Source of the DNA: Perkinsus olseni
Taxonomy: Eukaryota > Perkinsozoa > Perkinsida
Length of the DNA stretch: 64,000 nt
Assembly: GCA_013115125.1 (NCBI GenBank)
Contig: JABANN010000066.1
Location: forward strand, 1 to 64,000
Direction: 5' to 3'
This document shows positions 41,341-53,806 of the stretch, one piece after another. Under the pieces are notes generated by a model that saw only the letters and a list, made by a program, of their open reading frames with translations, did not search any database and was not told where the DNA came from. Within the stretch, counting starts at the first letter, position 1, and each line of letters starts with the position of its first letter. The position numbers and the translations under genes were made by a program.

Positions 41341-42510
41341 ATGTACCATTGGGTGTCTGCGATAAGCCAATCTGTTGAGTGTAGTCCTGCAGCGAGGTTC
41401 GACTCATCTGGGAATCTCCCCTCAATGCCATTGGTTGACGAATCCTTCGAGTCTCCGGCGATCTCAGCGGCCTCGTTCTCTTCGGAGGAGCCGATTGAGC
41501 TAGAAGTCTCGTCTTCTAGCGAACTAAACAAGGCAGCGCCTTCACACCGACTCCTAGGAGTTTGTCTGGGAGTATCCTCGGCATTCCTATTCTCTTTAAC
41601 ACAGCTCTGCGCTCATCATGCTAGCTTGCACCTGTCAAGTGCCGAAATCATGCTTGCACGATGTTTCATTCAAACACTGGTTTCCGGTCTCCTGGCCATC
41701 TGTAGCGGCATAAACTCACTGGGACCGACGGAAGTTCGATTCATGTGTTTCCTCCGAGGCGCTCTCGGTTCTCTCGGCAACTTTCTCCTTCTGTACGCTG
41801 TCGGTCGTATGCCAGTCGCCGACGCCAGCACAATCTTTTTCTCAAACCCCATCTTTACACTCGTATACGCTGCTTGTCTTCTCAACGAGCCAACAACTAA
41901 GTATGAAGTGGCTTCTCTCGTCATGGGCCTCATCGGCGTCACTTTGGTCACGCGCCCAACGGCTATCTTCCACGGACAAGACGAGTCTGCTTCCCCGAGT
42001 ACCGAGTCCACGTCCGCTGTTGCCGCGTGTATAATGGGCGCGGCTGTTAGCGGCCTTGTACCAGTCATAGTCAGACGGATAGGCGACTCTGTCCATCAGT
42101 ACTGTCTGGTGTTCTACTTCGGAGGCACCGGTACCCTGCTGGCCACGGCCATGCTACTGACGAGGTTCCAGTCGCTACTCGTCCCTGCAGCTGCCGACTC
42201 TCTCGAAGCTTATTCCCTACTCGCCGCTATATGCATGCTCGGTCTTGGCACGCAGTTCACCTTCAATAGAGCAATGCAGATCGAGAAGCCGCAGGTCTGT
42301 GCGGTGCTGCGGTCCCTCAATGTTGCATTTACATTTGTGTGGCAACAGGTGGGCACGAAAGACTCCACTGAACCTCTCAGTACTATTGGAGCGTGCTTGA
42401 TCGTGAGCTCGACGCTTGCCATCCTGTTCGCTAAAGGTGCCAAGGCTCAGGCTGAGTCCAAAACTTCGGAGGCCGAGAAGGGTTCGGTGCGAGTGTACGG
42501 AAGAGAGTGA
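41341..42510 (+). CDS. EamA/DMT-family membrane transporter, paralogue 2
   Basis: Intronless, 389 aa from ATG 41341 (the frame extends upstream only to a TTG; an internal Met at MPLVDESFESP is an alternative). It aligns with paralogue 1 throughout: FLFSLTQLCAHHASLHLSSA; FLRGALGSLGNFLLLYAVGR; MPVADASTIFFSNPIFTLVY; GLGTQFTFNRAMQIEKPQVC; IGACLIVSSTLAILFAKGAK. Ten predicted membrane segments. Only about 80 bp separate it from paralogue 1, consistent with tandem duplication followed by clear divergence. The acidic N-terminal tails differ, which could mean different localisation. Confidence 0.88.
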   Translation: MYHWVSAISQSVECSPAARFDSSGNLPSMPLVDESFESPAISAASFSSEEPIELEVSSSSELNKAAPSHRLLGVCLGVSSAFLFSLTQLCAHHASLHLSSAEIMLARCFIQTLVSGLLAICSGINSLGPTEVRFMCFLRGALGSLGNFLLLYAVGRMPVADASTIFFSNPIFTLVYAACLLNEPTTKYEVASLVMGLIGVTLVTRPTAIFHGQDESASPSTESTSAVAACIMGAAVSGLVPVIVRRIGDSVHQYCLVFYFGGTGTLLATAMLLTRFQSLLVPAAADSLEAYSLLAAICMLGLGTQFTFNRAMQIEKPQVCAVLRSLNVAFTFVWQQVGTKDSTEPLSTIGACLIVSSTLAILFAKGAKAQAESKTSEAEKGSVRVYGRE

Positions 42511-43047
42511 TGATACTAAACGTTCATGCTGGGGTGCAAGTTAGTATGCCATTTTCAGCACTCTCGTGTGGTGTAGATGAGGGAGGATTGCGCACTGGCT
42601 TAGCCATAGTTCAGTCGGGCTGCGGATAGCACTTACTCTTCGTGAGTTCCAGGACTCACTGGGGAAGCCTACCCAGAGTTCCTCTCACTCGCTGGGGAAT
42701 TTGAGTGCGCTCGGGACAGTCACCCATCCTAGCTCTTTCTATGGCAATTCTACTCGCTCCCTTCACCTTTTCCCTCGTGGGATATGATGTTATGTATGAC
42801 GACGGAAAGAATTCCACCAACACGACAGGGAAGTCAAATTATAGAAACAGAACATCGACACAAGCCACATGTGACTCATGAGCTTCCACACAGTCAACAA
42901 CTACTCAGCAGCAGCCGCTGTAATCGTCTCATCTCCGACAGTAGAACGCTTTCTTCCAAACTCGAGGATCCTAGTAGCCGGAGTAACCTACACCATAACA
43001 CCTCCATCTCACACGCACACGGATAAACGAGTACACCGAGTAGGGAC
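42511..43047. other. convergent intergenic interval
   Basis: Lies between the EamA gene (+) and the MutS homologue (-). No supported gene or repeat. Confidence 0.5.
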
Positions 43048-46000
43048 CTACTTGTCCGTTACGGCCTTCGCTTGCACAGGATCGTTGATGTCGACGTGAG
43101 CGGCTTTGCTGATGTCGAGCGCCGGCAGAGCAGCAGTGGGGCGGAAAACTCCACCGAGGCTTGTCCGATGAGCCAGAACTGGTAGAACTTCCTCGGCGTG
43201 CTCTACGATCGGCTTCGGCATACCTAAGCTGCGTAGGTTTGTCTGTTTCAAAGTGCCTCTTGACTCACCGACGGCTCGACAAAGGGCAATACCGTAACCG
43301 CAGCTGCTCGACGACTTGCCAGAACCAACCTTGAACTCTGGGCCCGAGTGTTCAGATCCAGTGCTAGGGGATACTTCACACTTGAGCGTAACGTTACTGA
43401 CAGCCTCAGGATACCTTCTCGGGAACAGAAGTTGTGAAGCCGCAACAAGACCAAGGATTCCCACATTTTCTCCAAGTTAGTGAGATAATGGAAATGGGTG
43501 GATAACAACACTCTACAGTTGGGTATACCGAGCAGGAACTCGCACGTAGCCCAGCAGATCGCAGCGCCTGCTCAACACTCGACGATGCACAAGTACGAGC
43601 GTACCCCCACCTCCATCGTGTGAGGTGCCTCTGCCCAGCTCGTCCAAGAGGACAAGGGCGCTGGATGAGCTCGCCCCAGCATTCTCGAGAACGTCGGACA
43701 GCTCAGTCATCTCGCTGCTAAAGCTAGACTGCCCCGTGGACAGAGACACCTGATCTGCTCAGAGGCGTCGATCTGCCACCGCCTTGTGAGGGCAGCAGCG
43801 GAGCACCTTCGCTGTCGTCAATCCCTCCACCTCGCACAAACATCATCTGAATCACTTGTACCGTAGCTCGCCGCGCGGGTATCAGGCAGCCGATCTGAAG
43901 GAAATATGGTATGAGAGAGGCAAGGGGAGTTGGTCACCTGGGCGAGGACAATGTTCACTGCTAAAGTTGTGAGGTAGGTGGACTTCCCTGCCCCGTTCGG
44001 AGCGGTGATGATCTGCAACCGTCCCGACTCGTACGTCAACTTGTAGTCGTACGGAACGAACTGACGCATGCACTCGGCATTCGTGGGCGTCGAAAGACAC
44101 ACCTCCTTCCGTTGTGATGCTACTAGGCTGCTGCCGCTGCTGTCATCAGCGCAGGCAGCGGCGAGCGAGAAGTTGTGATGGTACAAGGCGTACCTGCGAG
44201 AAGTGACCAGGGAGGGCCGGAGGGAGGGCCGACTCTATGAGAGGGTGTCTCGCGGCTTCGAGCTCCAACGGCTGCTTCAGCCCGCTGTCTGCCGTGATTA
44301 CGGTCGGAACACACGCAGTCCCTGGCGAGCCTGACGCGGACGGGGCATACCTGAGAGAGCGGCCGGAGAGACACTTGAGGCGACGAGGCTACCCTCCGCA
44401 GTAGATGCTTGTGAAGCTGGCGAAGGCGCACATCATGTCGAGATGGTTGACCAGGTGTATGCAGGTGTAAAGGTATCCAACCTCCGTTCTCACCTTGTCG
44501 AGGACCAACAGCTCCAATACCTAGGAGGCCACCACGGGGATCACTACGCTAGGGGCAATGCAGTTACCTCTCGGAATCGGACTAGAAGAGCGGCCTCTAT
44601 CTCGTGGAGTAGAGTGTTGACTCTCGTGAGGAGGGAGCTGGTTGCTGAACACCTGTGAGCAGCGCTCCGTCTCATCAGATGGCTCCGTGCACGGCGACCT
44701 AGTCCTGTTGTCCTTCACTTGGGTCAAGGCTCCCGAGTCCTCCTTGTCCTCTCCTGACGCGGCCGAGCAGCCGGCCTCACTGCTGCCGTCGATCGCTGAG
44801 GAGCTATCCTGGGCCATCTTCGGAAGCTTCAAGGTTCTACACGCTGTGATCGCCGCCTCTCTGGAAGGCAGGGAGGCATCGAGCCCACTGTGCGGTACTA
44901 GAAATCTACTTAGCGCTTCTCGGAAAACTAAGATGATACCCCTTCTTCTCGCTGAACTCCAAGCGCACCGCTCCGCTTTTTACACCAGCGTTTTTGGAAA
45001 TGACGTCCTGGTAAGTTCTAGCGATATGGTCAACCTTGAAGGGAATCTTTAGTTCATGCGTGTATATGATACCACACCTCCCGCATCCTTTCACGCCACG
45101 CGGCTCTGGTGATATCTAGCACCGGGTCGACCCCTGCGCGTATGACGGCCGCGATTTGGGCGGTGGCGGTGAACACTCCCCGACTGGCGAGGACTCTCCG
45201 AGTCTTGGCCGTGTTGATCGACCCTGACACTTCTCGTATTTGTCCAGTCGAACCAAACTGGGTTGATCCTACCGTCGCCTTCCACTAGATGCTTCACCGC
45301 CTCGGCATCAATTACTGTATCCACTACCTGACAGAGCCACTCATTATGAGTGAAGCGTCACCGGAAACACTTGATTGGTTCATCATCGACTCGCACTGGG
45401 TGCTCCGAATTTGGAGAAAATTCTTCATAAATAAAGCAATTCAGCCGGTATTTTAGACACTTTCCCAGATGCGTCGATCGCCCTCCCTCACTTCGCATAT
45501 CCGTTCTCTCGCGTCGTCTTGCAGGGCTCCAAGGGCTTGACGAAGAGCCCTCAGCTCCGCAGGCTCATCGATGCCGCTGCCAGTCACGTCCGATTCAGAT
45601 GTGTTAGAGGCTGGAGGGTGGCACAATCTCCTTCAAGCCGTCCGTCGGACGAGCTCACCGATGGCACTCTCGAACTTCTGACTGGCCCGCTCGATGAGCC
45701 CCTCCATCTTGCCGATGAGTACCATACACTGCCGGATGTAAATCGTATTCCTGATGGCGGCCTTCGACCACTCATCTGTCTTCCTGAGGCGGCCACAGCA
45801 GCAGGGATAGGGAAGGAAATAAGTTTCCTAGGGAAAGGGCGCGCAGGTAGTCGATGGGTACCTGGCGGGGTCCGTGGCTAGGCGAGTGGCCGCGATCTCT
45901 AGCTCGGAGACGGAGGGGAGGACCTGTTGTGTGAGGCCGAAGTAGAGCTCCTCGTCTTGCAGCAGTATCTTCACCAGACCCTACAGAGGAAGTCATGGGT

Positions 46001-47048
46001 GGTGCAACGCCGCCGCACACGGGAAGGTGGCAGAAAAGTCTAGCCCGTGGACGATACTTGTCTCTCTTGTATAGCTCCAGCGTCACAGAGAGGCTGTGTG
46101 AGGGACTGTCTGAGGAGGCGCCTCCCTCCAGAAGTGGCACAAGAGAAAAGCTGCTGGAGGTAGAGGAGGGTCTCCTTACTCCTCCCCTTGGAGTCAGATC
46201 GAGGGGAGTAGTTCGCGTAGGGAACGACCTGACCGAAGCAGCTCCGCCATAGCAGTAGGAGTATGCAAGGCTCCTACTAGCATGAGTGCTCGGATGGTGT
46301 GGGAGTCAAGGGAGAGGACGCTTTGGCTCTCCATGGCAGTGACCATCAAGGAGTCCATCCTTAGCCGGCACTCAGTGTTGGCATTGATGTAGGCCACGAG
46401 AGCCCCCAGGGAGGCAACCGAGACATGATACGAGCTGAGCATCAGGGCAGACGGAGACGAGGCTCGTTGGCAGCTCACCTCGGGTCAATCTTGATGCAAT
46501 GCGAAACTCGGCGTACCCTTTCCAGGATCTCCCGACCGGACAGCTCACAGAAGAATCTCCTCTGGACTGCCACTATCTCGCCGTAGCCTTCTGTCTCTAG
46601 GAATGCTTGGACCTGAGAGGTGGGTCCTTAGAGGCCGATCGAGAGCTTCGAGTGACTTGTGCCAGGAGAGAACTCCGCGATCGAGCACTTCGACCTCCTT
46701 GGGGAATCCTTGCCCCTTGCTCCCGAGGCATGAGGTCTTCACACATAAGGACAATACTCGGAGGACAGCCCGTAAGGGCCCTCTTTGTTGTGAGGTAGTT
46801 CGGGCTGTCGTGGTACTGGTAGAGGCATACTCGTGTGAGGGTGTTCCTGAGAGATGGTGGAGTGGGGAGCGGAGCCGCTGGGCCTATCAAATCATCATCC
46901 GCCCCTCATGAATCGGGTCGCTACCGCACCTTCCGCAAATAGCCAGGCCGACTTCTCGTGGCTCAGCACTTCTGTGAAACCCGAAGGAGTCTGCCTCGAA
47001 GATGGCTATTATGTGCGACTCCGCCACGCTGTGGTCTGTGACGCTCAT
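43048..47048 (-). CDS. MutS homologue, MSH4-like
   Basis: Multi-exon minus-strand gene; the terminal stop at 43048-43050 is clear. Pieces in gene order: MSVTDHSVAESHIIAIFEAD near 47048; the connector SYHVSVASLGALVAYINANT with QSVLSLDSHTIRALML; TAKTRRVLASRGVF and AGVDPVLDITRAAW (lever/core); YLYTCIHLVNHLDMMCAFAS; Walker A IITAPNGAGKSTYLTTLAVN; the QSSFSSEMTELSDVLENA block with Walker B LVLLDELGRGTSHDG; and the C-terminal CGYGIALCRAVG. No mismatch-binding N-terminal domain (no GxFYE motif seen), and the N-terminus resembles MSH4. MSH4/5 act in meiotic crossover formation. ITAPNGAG deviates from the usual TGPNxxG. Exon borders were not all resolved; subfamily is tentative. Confidence 0.75.
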
Positions 47049-48841
47049 GGTTGTAACGCTCGTCCGCGTACCTGGCCAATACGGCACGTGAAGCAGGAAC
47101 ACAGCGGCGGGAGCTAGGGCTCAGCAACCCCACCGCGACTCCGGCCGCCGGACTTCGACCTTCTGACTGAACTTGGCGGTGGCGCTTCGGAATCCTGGCT
47201 ACTAGTTGCTGCCACTTCTCGTTACTTAATAGCAGCTCACCTCGTCTGGCAGGCGACTAGAAAGGCTCCAAGAAGGTCCCTCGGAATTCATCTCGGGGTC
47301 GTCTATGGAATTTCTCCAACAAGACGATACGCTGGAGTTAGCCGAGGATAGGGCATCGCGATGTTGTGACCACATCACGGAAAAGCTGAGTGCTCAGAGA
47401 TCTACGACAGGCCCTGCAGCTTCTTCAAGAATGACAAGTTGTAGGCAATGAAGCCTCTTTTCAACAGTGGGAAGGGGCTGTGACTGTTAAACTCAAAGGG
47501 TTTGCCGATATGATTATAGTGAGGATGGTCAGGAATCATGCAGCCATTGAGTGATGTTATCGACATCCGGCTGGAAGATACTCCCAGATGTGCTCGTGTT
47601 CCATAATAGTCCATAGAGCCCGTCAACGATACCGCGGATGGCAGCTTGGGGTATCTTTGCGAGCCAGGGTCTTAGCGGAGCGATGCTGAGGAGCTGGTCA
47701 CTTGTATGAGTATGAGATACGGCAGCTTGAAGTGCAGTGCAAGCATGAACACGAGGCTCAGGGCGAACTGCTCTGTCGTCGACATGTTGGCCAGCCGGGT
47801 GATCCCTAGTGGACAGAGCTGATGAGGGGCCGAAGGGGTGAGGGAGGTTCACATGGATGCCTCTCGCGCAAGGCGTGTTTGCTCTCTGCCTTCAACCTTT
47901 CGAGCTCTTCCCGGGACCTCAGGGAGACAACTATTAGTGACCCTCTAGCTTTCGCTATACTCCTCTTGCTTCGGCTGATCAATTTTGTTTCTCATCCACT
48001 GCGCGCATCCAGTCGCCTGATAGACGGGCAGCTCTAAGTCGCAGCAGCATTGGCCGTACACGCTACCGCGAGCATCAGTTCTTCGGATGCGGGAAAGGCG
48101 TTGTTCTCCTTGAGAGATTCGAACCTCCTGAGCTCCTCGGAAACCTGATAGAGCCCTCAAGACTGCCCATGGCTGCACATGGCCGAATAGTAGCGGCAGT
48201 CAGGAGCACAGCAGTCCAGAGTGTACTATTGGATCCTTGAGGTCGAGGCCAAACCTGTCCATGACCTCGCGGCAGACGGTATCATCTAATAGCTGACCGG
48301 TCTTCGAGAGACGTGATGTCTGAGGTGCCCAAGAAAGCGAAACACACAACTACAGGGTTTGACACTCACCATCATCTTTGTCGCCTCGCATGACCTCGAG
48401 TAAGCTCGCTGCTTCTTAAGGAGCTGAGAGGATACACTAGAGATGATCCGGTGGTCGCACGCCCATCGAGTCACCTGTTTGATGTAGGCCTCCATTCTGA
48501 CAGCCTTCTCCTTCTCACCTCCGCTCAGGTAGAGGTCCCTTAGCACCGCTCCGCTCGGATACTCTCCTCAAGAAGTTACCTCAGTAGTTGGGCATCCTTC
48601 AATCGCGACTGCACTGCTTCGTGCAGCTTCCCATCATCGGTCTCCTGAAAGCCGCAGTGATCGAAGCCTAGCAGAGTCGAGCCAAGCAGGGGTGTAGGAA
48701 GCCGATCTTAGGGGGTGAGAGAGGGGCGAGCTACATCACATCACCAGAGGGCCCGAATCGCTGCCAAGGTCGTCGCTGCCCTTCGACAGGGCGGTCTCAA
48801 GGGATAAAGAGCCGCGAGCTGACAGGTGTTGTTGCGATCCT
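47049..48841 (-). other. unassigned minus-strand coding region (membrane protein pieces)
   Basis: Coding-like exons in gene order. About 48700-48600: FDHCGFQETDDGKLHEAVQS, then RLKDAQLLR. About 48546-48380: GGEKEKAVRMEAYIKQVTRW, then ISSVSSQLLKKQRAYSRSCE. About 48300-48220: TGQLLDDTVCREVMDRFGLD. About 48160-48020: VSEELRRFESLKENNAFPAS. About 47950-47850: SREELERLKAESKHALRE. About 47800-47700: a hydrophobic segment TTEQFALSLVFMLALHFKLP. Coiled-coil-like helices followed by a membrane segment suggest one membrane-anchored protein. I recognise no family and cannot join all junctions. Confidence 0.4.
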
Positions 48842-50095
48842 TCAGGCCAGAGAATCGGCTGGGGTAAGACTACTGCACCATCCTGAGTAAGCCTTCTTCT
48901 CATCGCTCCGCTTCCTCGATCTCTCCGATTGCAGCCGACGCAGGAAGACGGCTACTTCCTGAGTAACCCTCTCGAGATAAGTTTCAGTTGGAACTCCTAT
49001 AAGATCACCGTGTTGTTAGGGTCGACCTCGCGAGCGCTGGCGAGGAGCTTGACAGCTTCATCAACCTCAGCATCACCGCTGGACGCTGGCTCCACCAGGC
49101 ACTTGGCCTTCCTGCCAGACAACAGACCCCACCGCGGCCATCCACATTGAGGCCTACCGGAACATTGCCTTCACATTAGTGCTATCTAGCTGCAGTATGA
49201 CGTCGCATGTACGGCAAGCCTCAGGCAGCATCTCCTTGCCTGGCCACGATCACGGAGGTCTCCACTAGCTGACTATTGCGGAAGAGAAAGATTTGAGGCC
49301 TACCCAACTTCATCTGGCACATAGCGATGTTGCTGTAGCACTGCACTCTGAGCTCTCGGATCGTTGCCTGCTCCTCCTCGCCTAAAGCACGAAGGCCATT
49401 CCCTATGCAAGACCGTACGGTAGTGAAATGGGATGCTTCACATCATTACAAGAATGACTATGATGATATCGTCACGTTAACAGCGATGGCTCGTTAAGAG
49501 CGGTAACTCCTACTTTGGCCTATGTCAGTGACGACCTCCAGGTAATCGTCATTGAGACCTTCGCGTCTCCAGTTAGCGTTCAAGATCCGGGCGTAGTAGA
49601 AGAGACCGGCCGCCTGGCTGTATCTGTGCAGCCCTCTCCCTCCAGCCATTCCCAGGGGTTCAGAAACAGGCACCTATTCATGGCCAGGAAGTACTCCCCT
49701 TCGGTGTAGTATTCAGTTGCCTCCTCCTTCAATCTGCCACAGCGCTGATAGCACCGACAGGTGTAGCCATTCGTACCGCCGTGCAGCCTTTAGCCTCTCT
49801 TGGTGGGGCAGGGCTCGGAGGTTGTCGAAGGAGTCCTCGTCGACAAACACAGGAGATTGATTCTCTGACCACCACCCTTACCCTCTCCAACCACACCGGC
49901 AGGCTCCCTACCCTGTTCATGCCCCATGAAGGCGGTGTACTGGAGAAGCACCGGCCAGGATTCGAACCTGGGGCCTCGAGTGCTGCACTGTTAGACTTGA
50001 GCTTTGCCATCGAACCTCTTCCGTTTAGCGCTGGACTGAGCCCCCTTTATCTTGGCAGCATCCGCTAGTATTCTGCTGAATGAAGTCTCGTCCAT
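48842..50095 (-). CDS. TPR cochaperone-like protein
   Basis: Exons on the minus strand: 49997-50095, 49912-49939, 49777-49864, 49674-49733 and 49536-49623, all in phase (introns 43-57 nt). TPR exons follow at about 49400-49280 and 49130-48990, and a last exon ends with TGA at 48842-48844. The protein starts MDETSFSRILADAAKIKGAQ. TPR-type helices: LKEATEYYTEGEYFLAMNRY; TIRELRVQCYSNIAMCQMKL; KCLVEPASSGDAEVDEAVKL. After the DPNN motif comes a C-terminal helix with DEKKAYSGW. This order resembles the TPR domains of FKBP-type immunophilins and STI1-like cochaperones that bind Hsp90/Hsp70 tails. I see no FKBP domain. Intron 1 consists almost entirely of a tRNA-like sequence. Confidence 0.7.
49940..49996 (-). 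other. TPR-gene intron 1 made of a tRNA 3'-half-like sequence
   Basis: A 57-nt intron, GTCTAAC...CTCCAG on the minus strand, with exon phase preserved. CACTCGAGGCCCCAGGTTCG continues AATCCTGGCCGGTGC: a perfect 5-bp T-stem (CCAGG/CCTGG), a TTCGAAT loop and an acceptor-like 3' strand. This is the best tRNA match of the set. Confidence 0.75.
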
Positions 50096-50481
50096 GACTT
50101 ATGGTATATCTCGCTCAGCTAAATCCCCACTATTCACTCGGCAGAACACCACAAGAAGCTTCCAACGCAAACAGCAGCAACAGCTTCAGTTCAAAGTGCT
50201 GGGAGGGCAGCACTACGCACCTATCATGCATTATCTGTCATCATCGGCGGCGAGACCGACGTTCGTTCCTTGTCTACTTGGGCGAGGCTCGTCTAGAGAG
50301 CGGTGATAGACAGCCACAGAGGCTCACTGACTACGGAGGGTTAGACCCTGAAATTTGCGATGGATAAGAACATACCCCCCTAAGTTGCAGTGCCGCACTC
50401 GTTCGAAGACAGTGCATGAATCGGAAAACCGAATATGCTTTTCCTTCGTGGAGGGGTGTGGTAGTGTCCATAGGCACCGAG
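50096..50481. other. intergenic interval
   Basis: Upstream flank of the TPR gene. No gene or repeat supported. Confidence 0.45.
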
Positions 50482-50756
50482 ACCACCTCTGCACCGTCCT
50501 GCATTTGCCTGGTTCGGGAGGTTATCGCATGACGGAGGGGAAGTGTCTTTACATTCCACTAACTGCTATCATCATCTTCCAATGGAACCATCCAAAGCCG
50601 ACCTCGTCCACCCAGTAGTTGAGCTGCCGTGGGGTAGTATTATGGTGGTAGGGGCCACGTCGTGTTGGGCCACCAGTGCCACCATCGTTATCGGAGAGCT
50701 CTGTCTCGATAGGACCATGCCATCGACGACGATCGGCCATTACCTAGCTATCTTCG
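50482..50756 (-). pseudogene. detached duplicate of the first exon of the MFS transporter
   Basis: Nearly identical to 53537-53819 in the same orientation. Contains a 188-nt exon (50553-50740), starting ATG and coding the same N-terminus (LNYWVDEVGFGWFHWKMMIA), a 44-nt intron, and the first about 25 nt of exon 2 (QMQDGAEVV). It then breaks off into unrelated sequence. No further transporter exons follow downstream, so it cannot encode a complete transporter. Confidence 0.85.
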
Positions 50757-51539
50757 ATTTTATACCAGACCAAAAAGGTAACCGAAGATGAGACATAGAA
50801 GATACATCGTAGCAAGTGATGAACTATGAGAGACAAAATATAAGTCAAACCTGCATACTAGCCCTAGGTAACGTGTGTTAGAATGAGTGAAGGGTGGAGA
50901 CTAGGGGTGCTCGACACACCAAAATAAACACTCTCTGATAGTGGCCTAACTACTGTGTTTCGATAACTCTATGAACTCATTATTCCTCTTTGCTGGGCCT
51001 GCTTCCTGAGTCCATATCATGTGTACTTGCGTGCATATGGGTCACACTTCGCTATGCATTAGCGTGTTGTCTCCAGCGGCAACTCGGCCATCAGCACTCG
51101 CCGGTGAGCGACAACTATAAGCATTGGGAACTCTAGTAACCGTCGTTATCTCTAGGATTATCAACGCCGTCAGACCACATGTACGAGAGAGTACACTTCG
51201 AACGTTGTAGTGATCTCTAATGCGGAGACACGACGGTATCCGGAAGTACTCAGCTCAATGAACTCTTTTTTATCACCAATGGTAAATCTTACTCAGACGG
51301 CCTCCCACCCGCCACTAACCACTCTGAGAACACAACAGTACGCCTCGGATGCAACAACTATAGCACCATCCCCGAGTGCTGGGGTGATGCTCTGCCGGGA
51401 CTACGCACGTGTCATGCACAAACTGCCATTGGTGATGGGAATGAAATTCGTTCCCAGTAAAGCTAGGCGCCGGGAGTGAATAGAAGGGTAATGAGCAACG
51501 CTCATCGACTTAAAGCGGCGGAAGCCTGTAGATGATAAA
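50757..51539. other. interval downstream of the MFS transporter
   Basis: No gene supported. A short plus frame at 51210-51479 has no recognisable feature. Confidence 0.4.
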
Positions 51540-53806
51540 TCATGCCGTCCGAGCGGCGGCATCTATCAGGGCCTTCTTCCCTTCAGAGGAGTCCTCGTCC
51601 TCCTCGTAGTCCACCCATTGCACTGCGCAGGCATCGAGGGACTTATTCCTTGCCTCATCCGGGAGGGGCATGGCGACAACTGAAACGATGGTCGTAAAAT
51701 TCGTTACACGAGGTATGGGGTGTATCATCCACTCACCCGTGCATACGGCAAAGAGGAACGCTAGAACAAGCGAGAAGGGCCACGTTCGGGTGTGGTTGGC
51801 AGGCGGCTGAGCCTCCATCACACCGTCACTCAGTCGGCCCAACCCCTCGAAGGCCAGGGGCACCTGATGTTAACCTCCACGCGCGTAGCGACCATGCGCC
51901 CTACCACTGCAGCACCAATTCTACCCCAGCTGACGCAGAAGCCGGAGCCTGTGGTCCGACAGAAGGTCGGGTAAATCTAGGGTGAGCATAGGATAACAAC
52001 AAGCCCATCGTGACATCGAGTGCCTTACGTGAGGGATGTAGACGTACACTGTGCTGAGAAAGGGCTGACTGAGTAGGTTGTAGAGGAAAGCTAGCAACAG
52101 ACCGATCACAGGTGCTGCTAGGTCCAGGGATATCATGCTCAGGCTCTGAGCGAGAATGACCAAGTCGCTTTCGGTGCCCAATAATACGGCGTCTCACCAA
52201 GAGCGCTGCGATGAAGGCGGAAACGGCTATGACTCCCTTCAAGCCAATAGGGAAGTTGTCGACCACCACAAGACAAGAGAGGGCATCACCGATGACCCCG
52301 GCTATGGTAATGAGATAGAGGGAGAGGGCTGGGCTCGGGCCCCCAACAGCATCCCAGCCTGAACACAATAATCAAGACCAAGGCGGAGCGACGCGAAGGC
52401 CTGTTGTACCCCGTTCGGCCATCTGGCGGAGAGCTATTGGCAGCATGTAGGCCACCCCGACGAAGGCGAAGTTGCCGGTGAAAGTGAGGAAACAGAGAGC
52501 TACTGTAGCCCAGCCGGTGCCTTAGAGAGAGGGCATTTAAGGGACCTCGGAGCTGCCAACTCACGCTTGGCGAATATCCCTGATATTCTCCCCGTAAAAG
52601 AATGCTTCTCGTCATCTATAGGGAGGTCTGCTGGCACAATCGAGGCCTGAGGAGAGGTGGTCCACAGCAGTAGAAGGAGACCGGCCCGACTTCACTGAGT
52701 TCCGCGAGCTTCTCTGCACTGCCATTGCTCCGGGCCATGTCCTTGAGGAGAGACACTAACTCGGCTATCCGATGGTGACACAGGAGGTAGTACGGTGATT
52801 CACGCAGGAGGCATCTGACAGGCATTACAAGGAGAAGCGGACGAGTAGAAGGGGGTAGTACATAGCGAAGGGCAGGCAGGCTATCGCCGGTAAGGTGGCA
52901 AGGGCACTGACCCAACGCCAGTTGTCACCATGAAGTCTCAAGTCCGGCATTAACCACCATAGGAGTGCCTGGGGCAGAGGGTGGTGGGGCAGTCAAGGTT
53001 ACGATGGGGCTCACCGTGACGAGCAGCTGGCCGGCTGAGAACATGCCGAGGATGAAGGCTATGACCAGATTACGCTTGTTCGAGGGAGTGCACTCCAGTA
53101 GCAGGGCGAGGGTGCTGGGAGTCACCACACCTGAGGGAACAAGCACTACTGGATACAGGGGCCTGAGAGGACCAGAGGACGGCTCACCGTAGGATAGACC
53201 GACGAATATCCTGGTGATCATGAGACCATTCACAGTGCCCACGAACGCTGATAGCACACCAGCCAGGACCATGACTATGTACCTAGCCATGGAGGGGTGG
53301 AAGTGGCGACAAGGGGAAGCTACTACGATATCAGTATGGCTGGCCGACGCCCAACGCCATCGGCAATGTGGCCCGCTATGAGACTGCCTAGCAGCACTCC
53401 GACAAAGGGGACGGAAACCTAGGGGAAGGACGATCTTTAGGAAGGCGAAGGGCGTGTGTAGTCCTACGAGAGAACCTCGGATCCAATTGGAGAAGCGCCA
53501 CTCTTCTTGGAGAGCTTGGAGTATACTAGACATCAGGACCACCTCTGCACCGTCCTGCATTTGCCTGATTCGGGTGACAGGTTATCGCTTGATGACGGAG
53601 GGGGGGAAGTGTCTTTACATTCCACTAACTGCTATCATCATCTTCCAATGAAACCATCCAAAGCCGACCTCGTCCACCCAGTAGTTGAGCTGTCGAGGGT
53701 TAGTATTATGGTGGTGGGGGCCCCGTCGTGTTGGGCCACCAGTGCCACCATCGTTATCGGACAGTTCTGTCTCGATAGGTGCGTGCCATCGACCACGATC
53801 GGCCAT
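51540..53806 (-). CDS. SVOP/SV2-like MFS transporter
   Basis: Multi-exon minus-strand gene starting at ATG 53806; exon 1 is 53619-53806 and exon 2 is 53468-53564, and the stop is at 51540-51542. The N-terminus VDEVGFGWFHWKMMIAVSGM, then DGAEVVLMSSILQALQEEWR, is the standard opening of SVOP/organic cation-type MFS proteins. GVLLGSLIAGHIADGVGRRP is the TM2-TM3 loop with the GRR motif. ITRIFVGLSYG, then TPSNKRNLVIAFILGMFSAG, are TM4-TM5. A PESPYYLL stretch is the central loop. Later exons carry LSQPFLSTVYVYIPH and an acidic tail (WVDYEEDEDSSEGKK). About 12 membrane segments expected. Substrate not inferable (sugars, carboxylates or cations in the family). A copy of exon 1 lies 3 kb downstream. 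Confidence 0.85.

Noticed and set aside
48110-48125. GGTTCGAATCTC on the minus strand
   Set aside because: Falls inside a plausible exon (RRFESLKENN) and the codons explain it.
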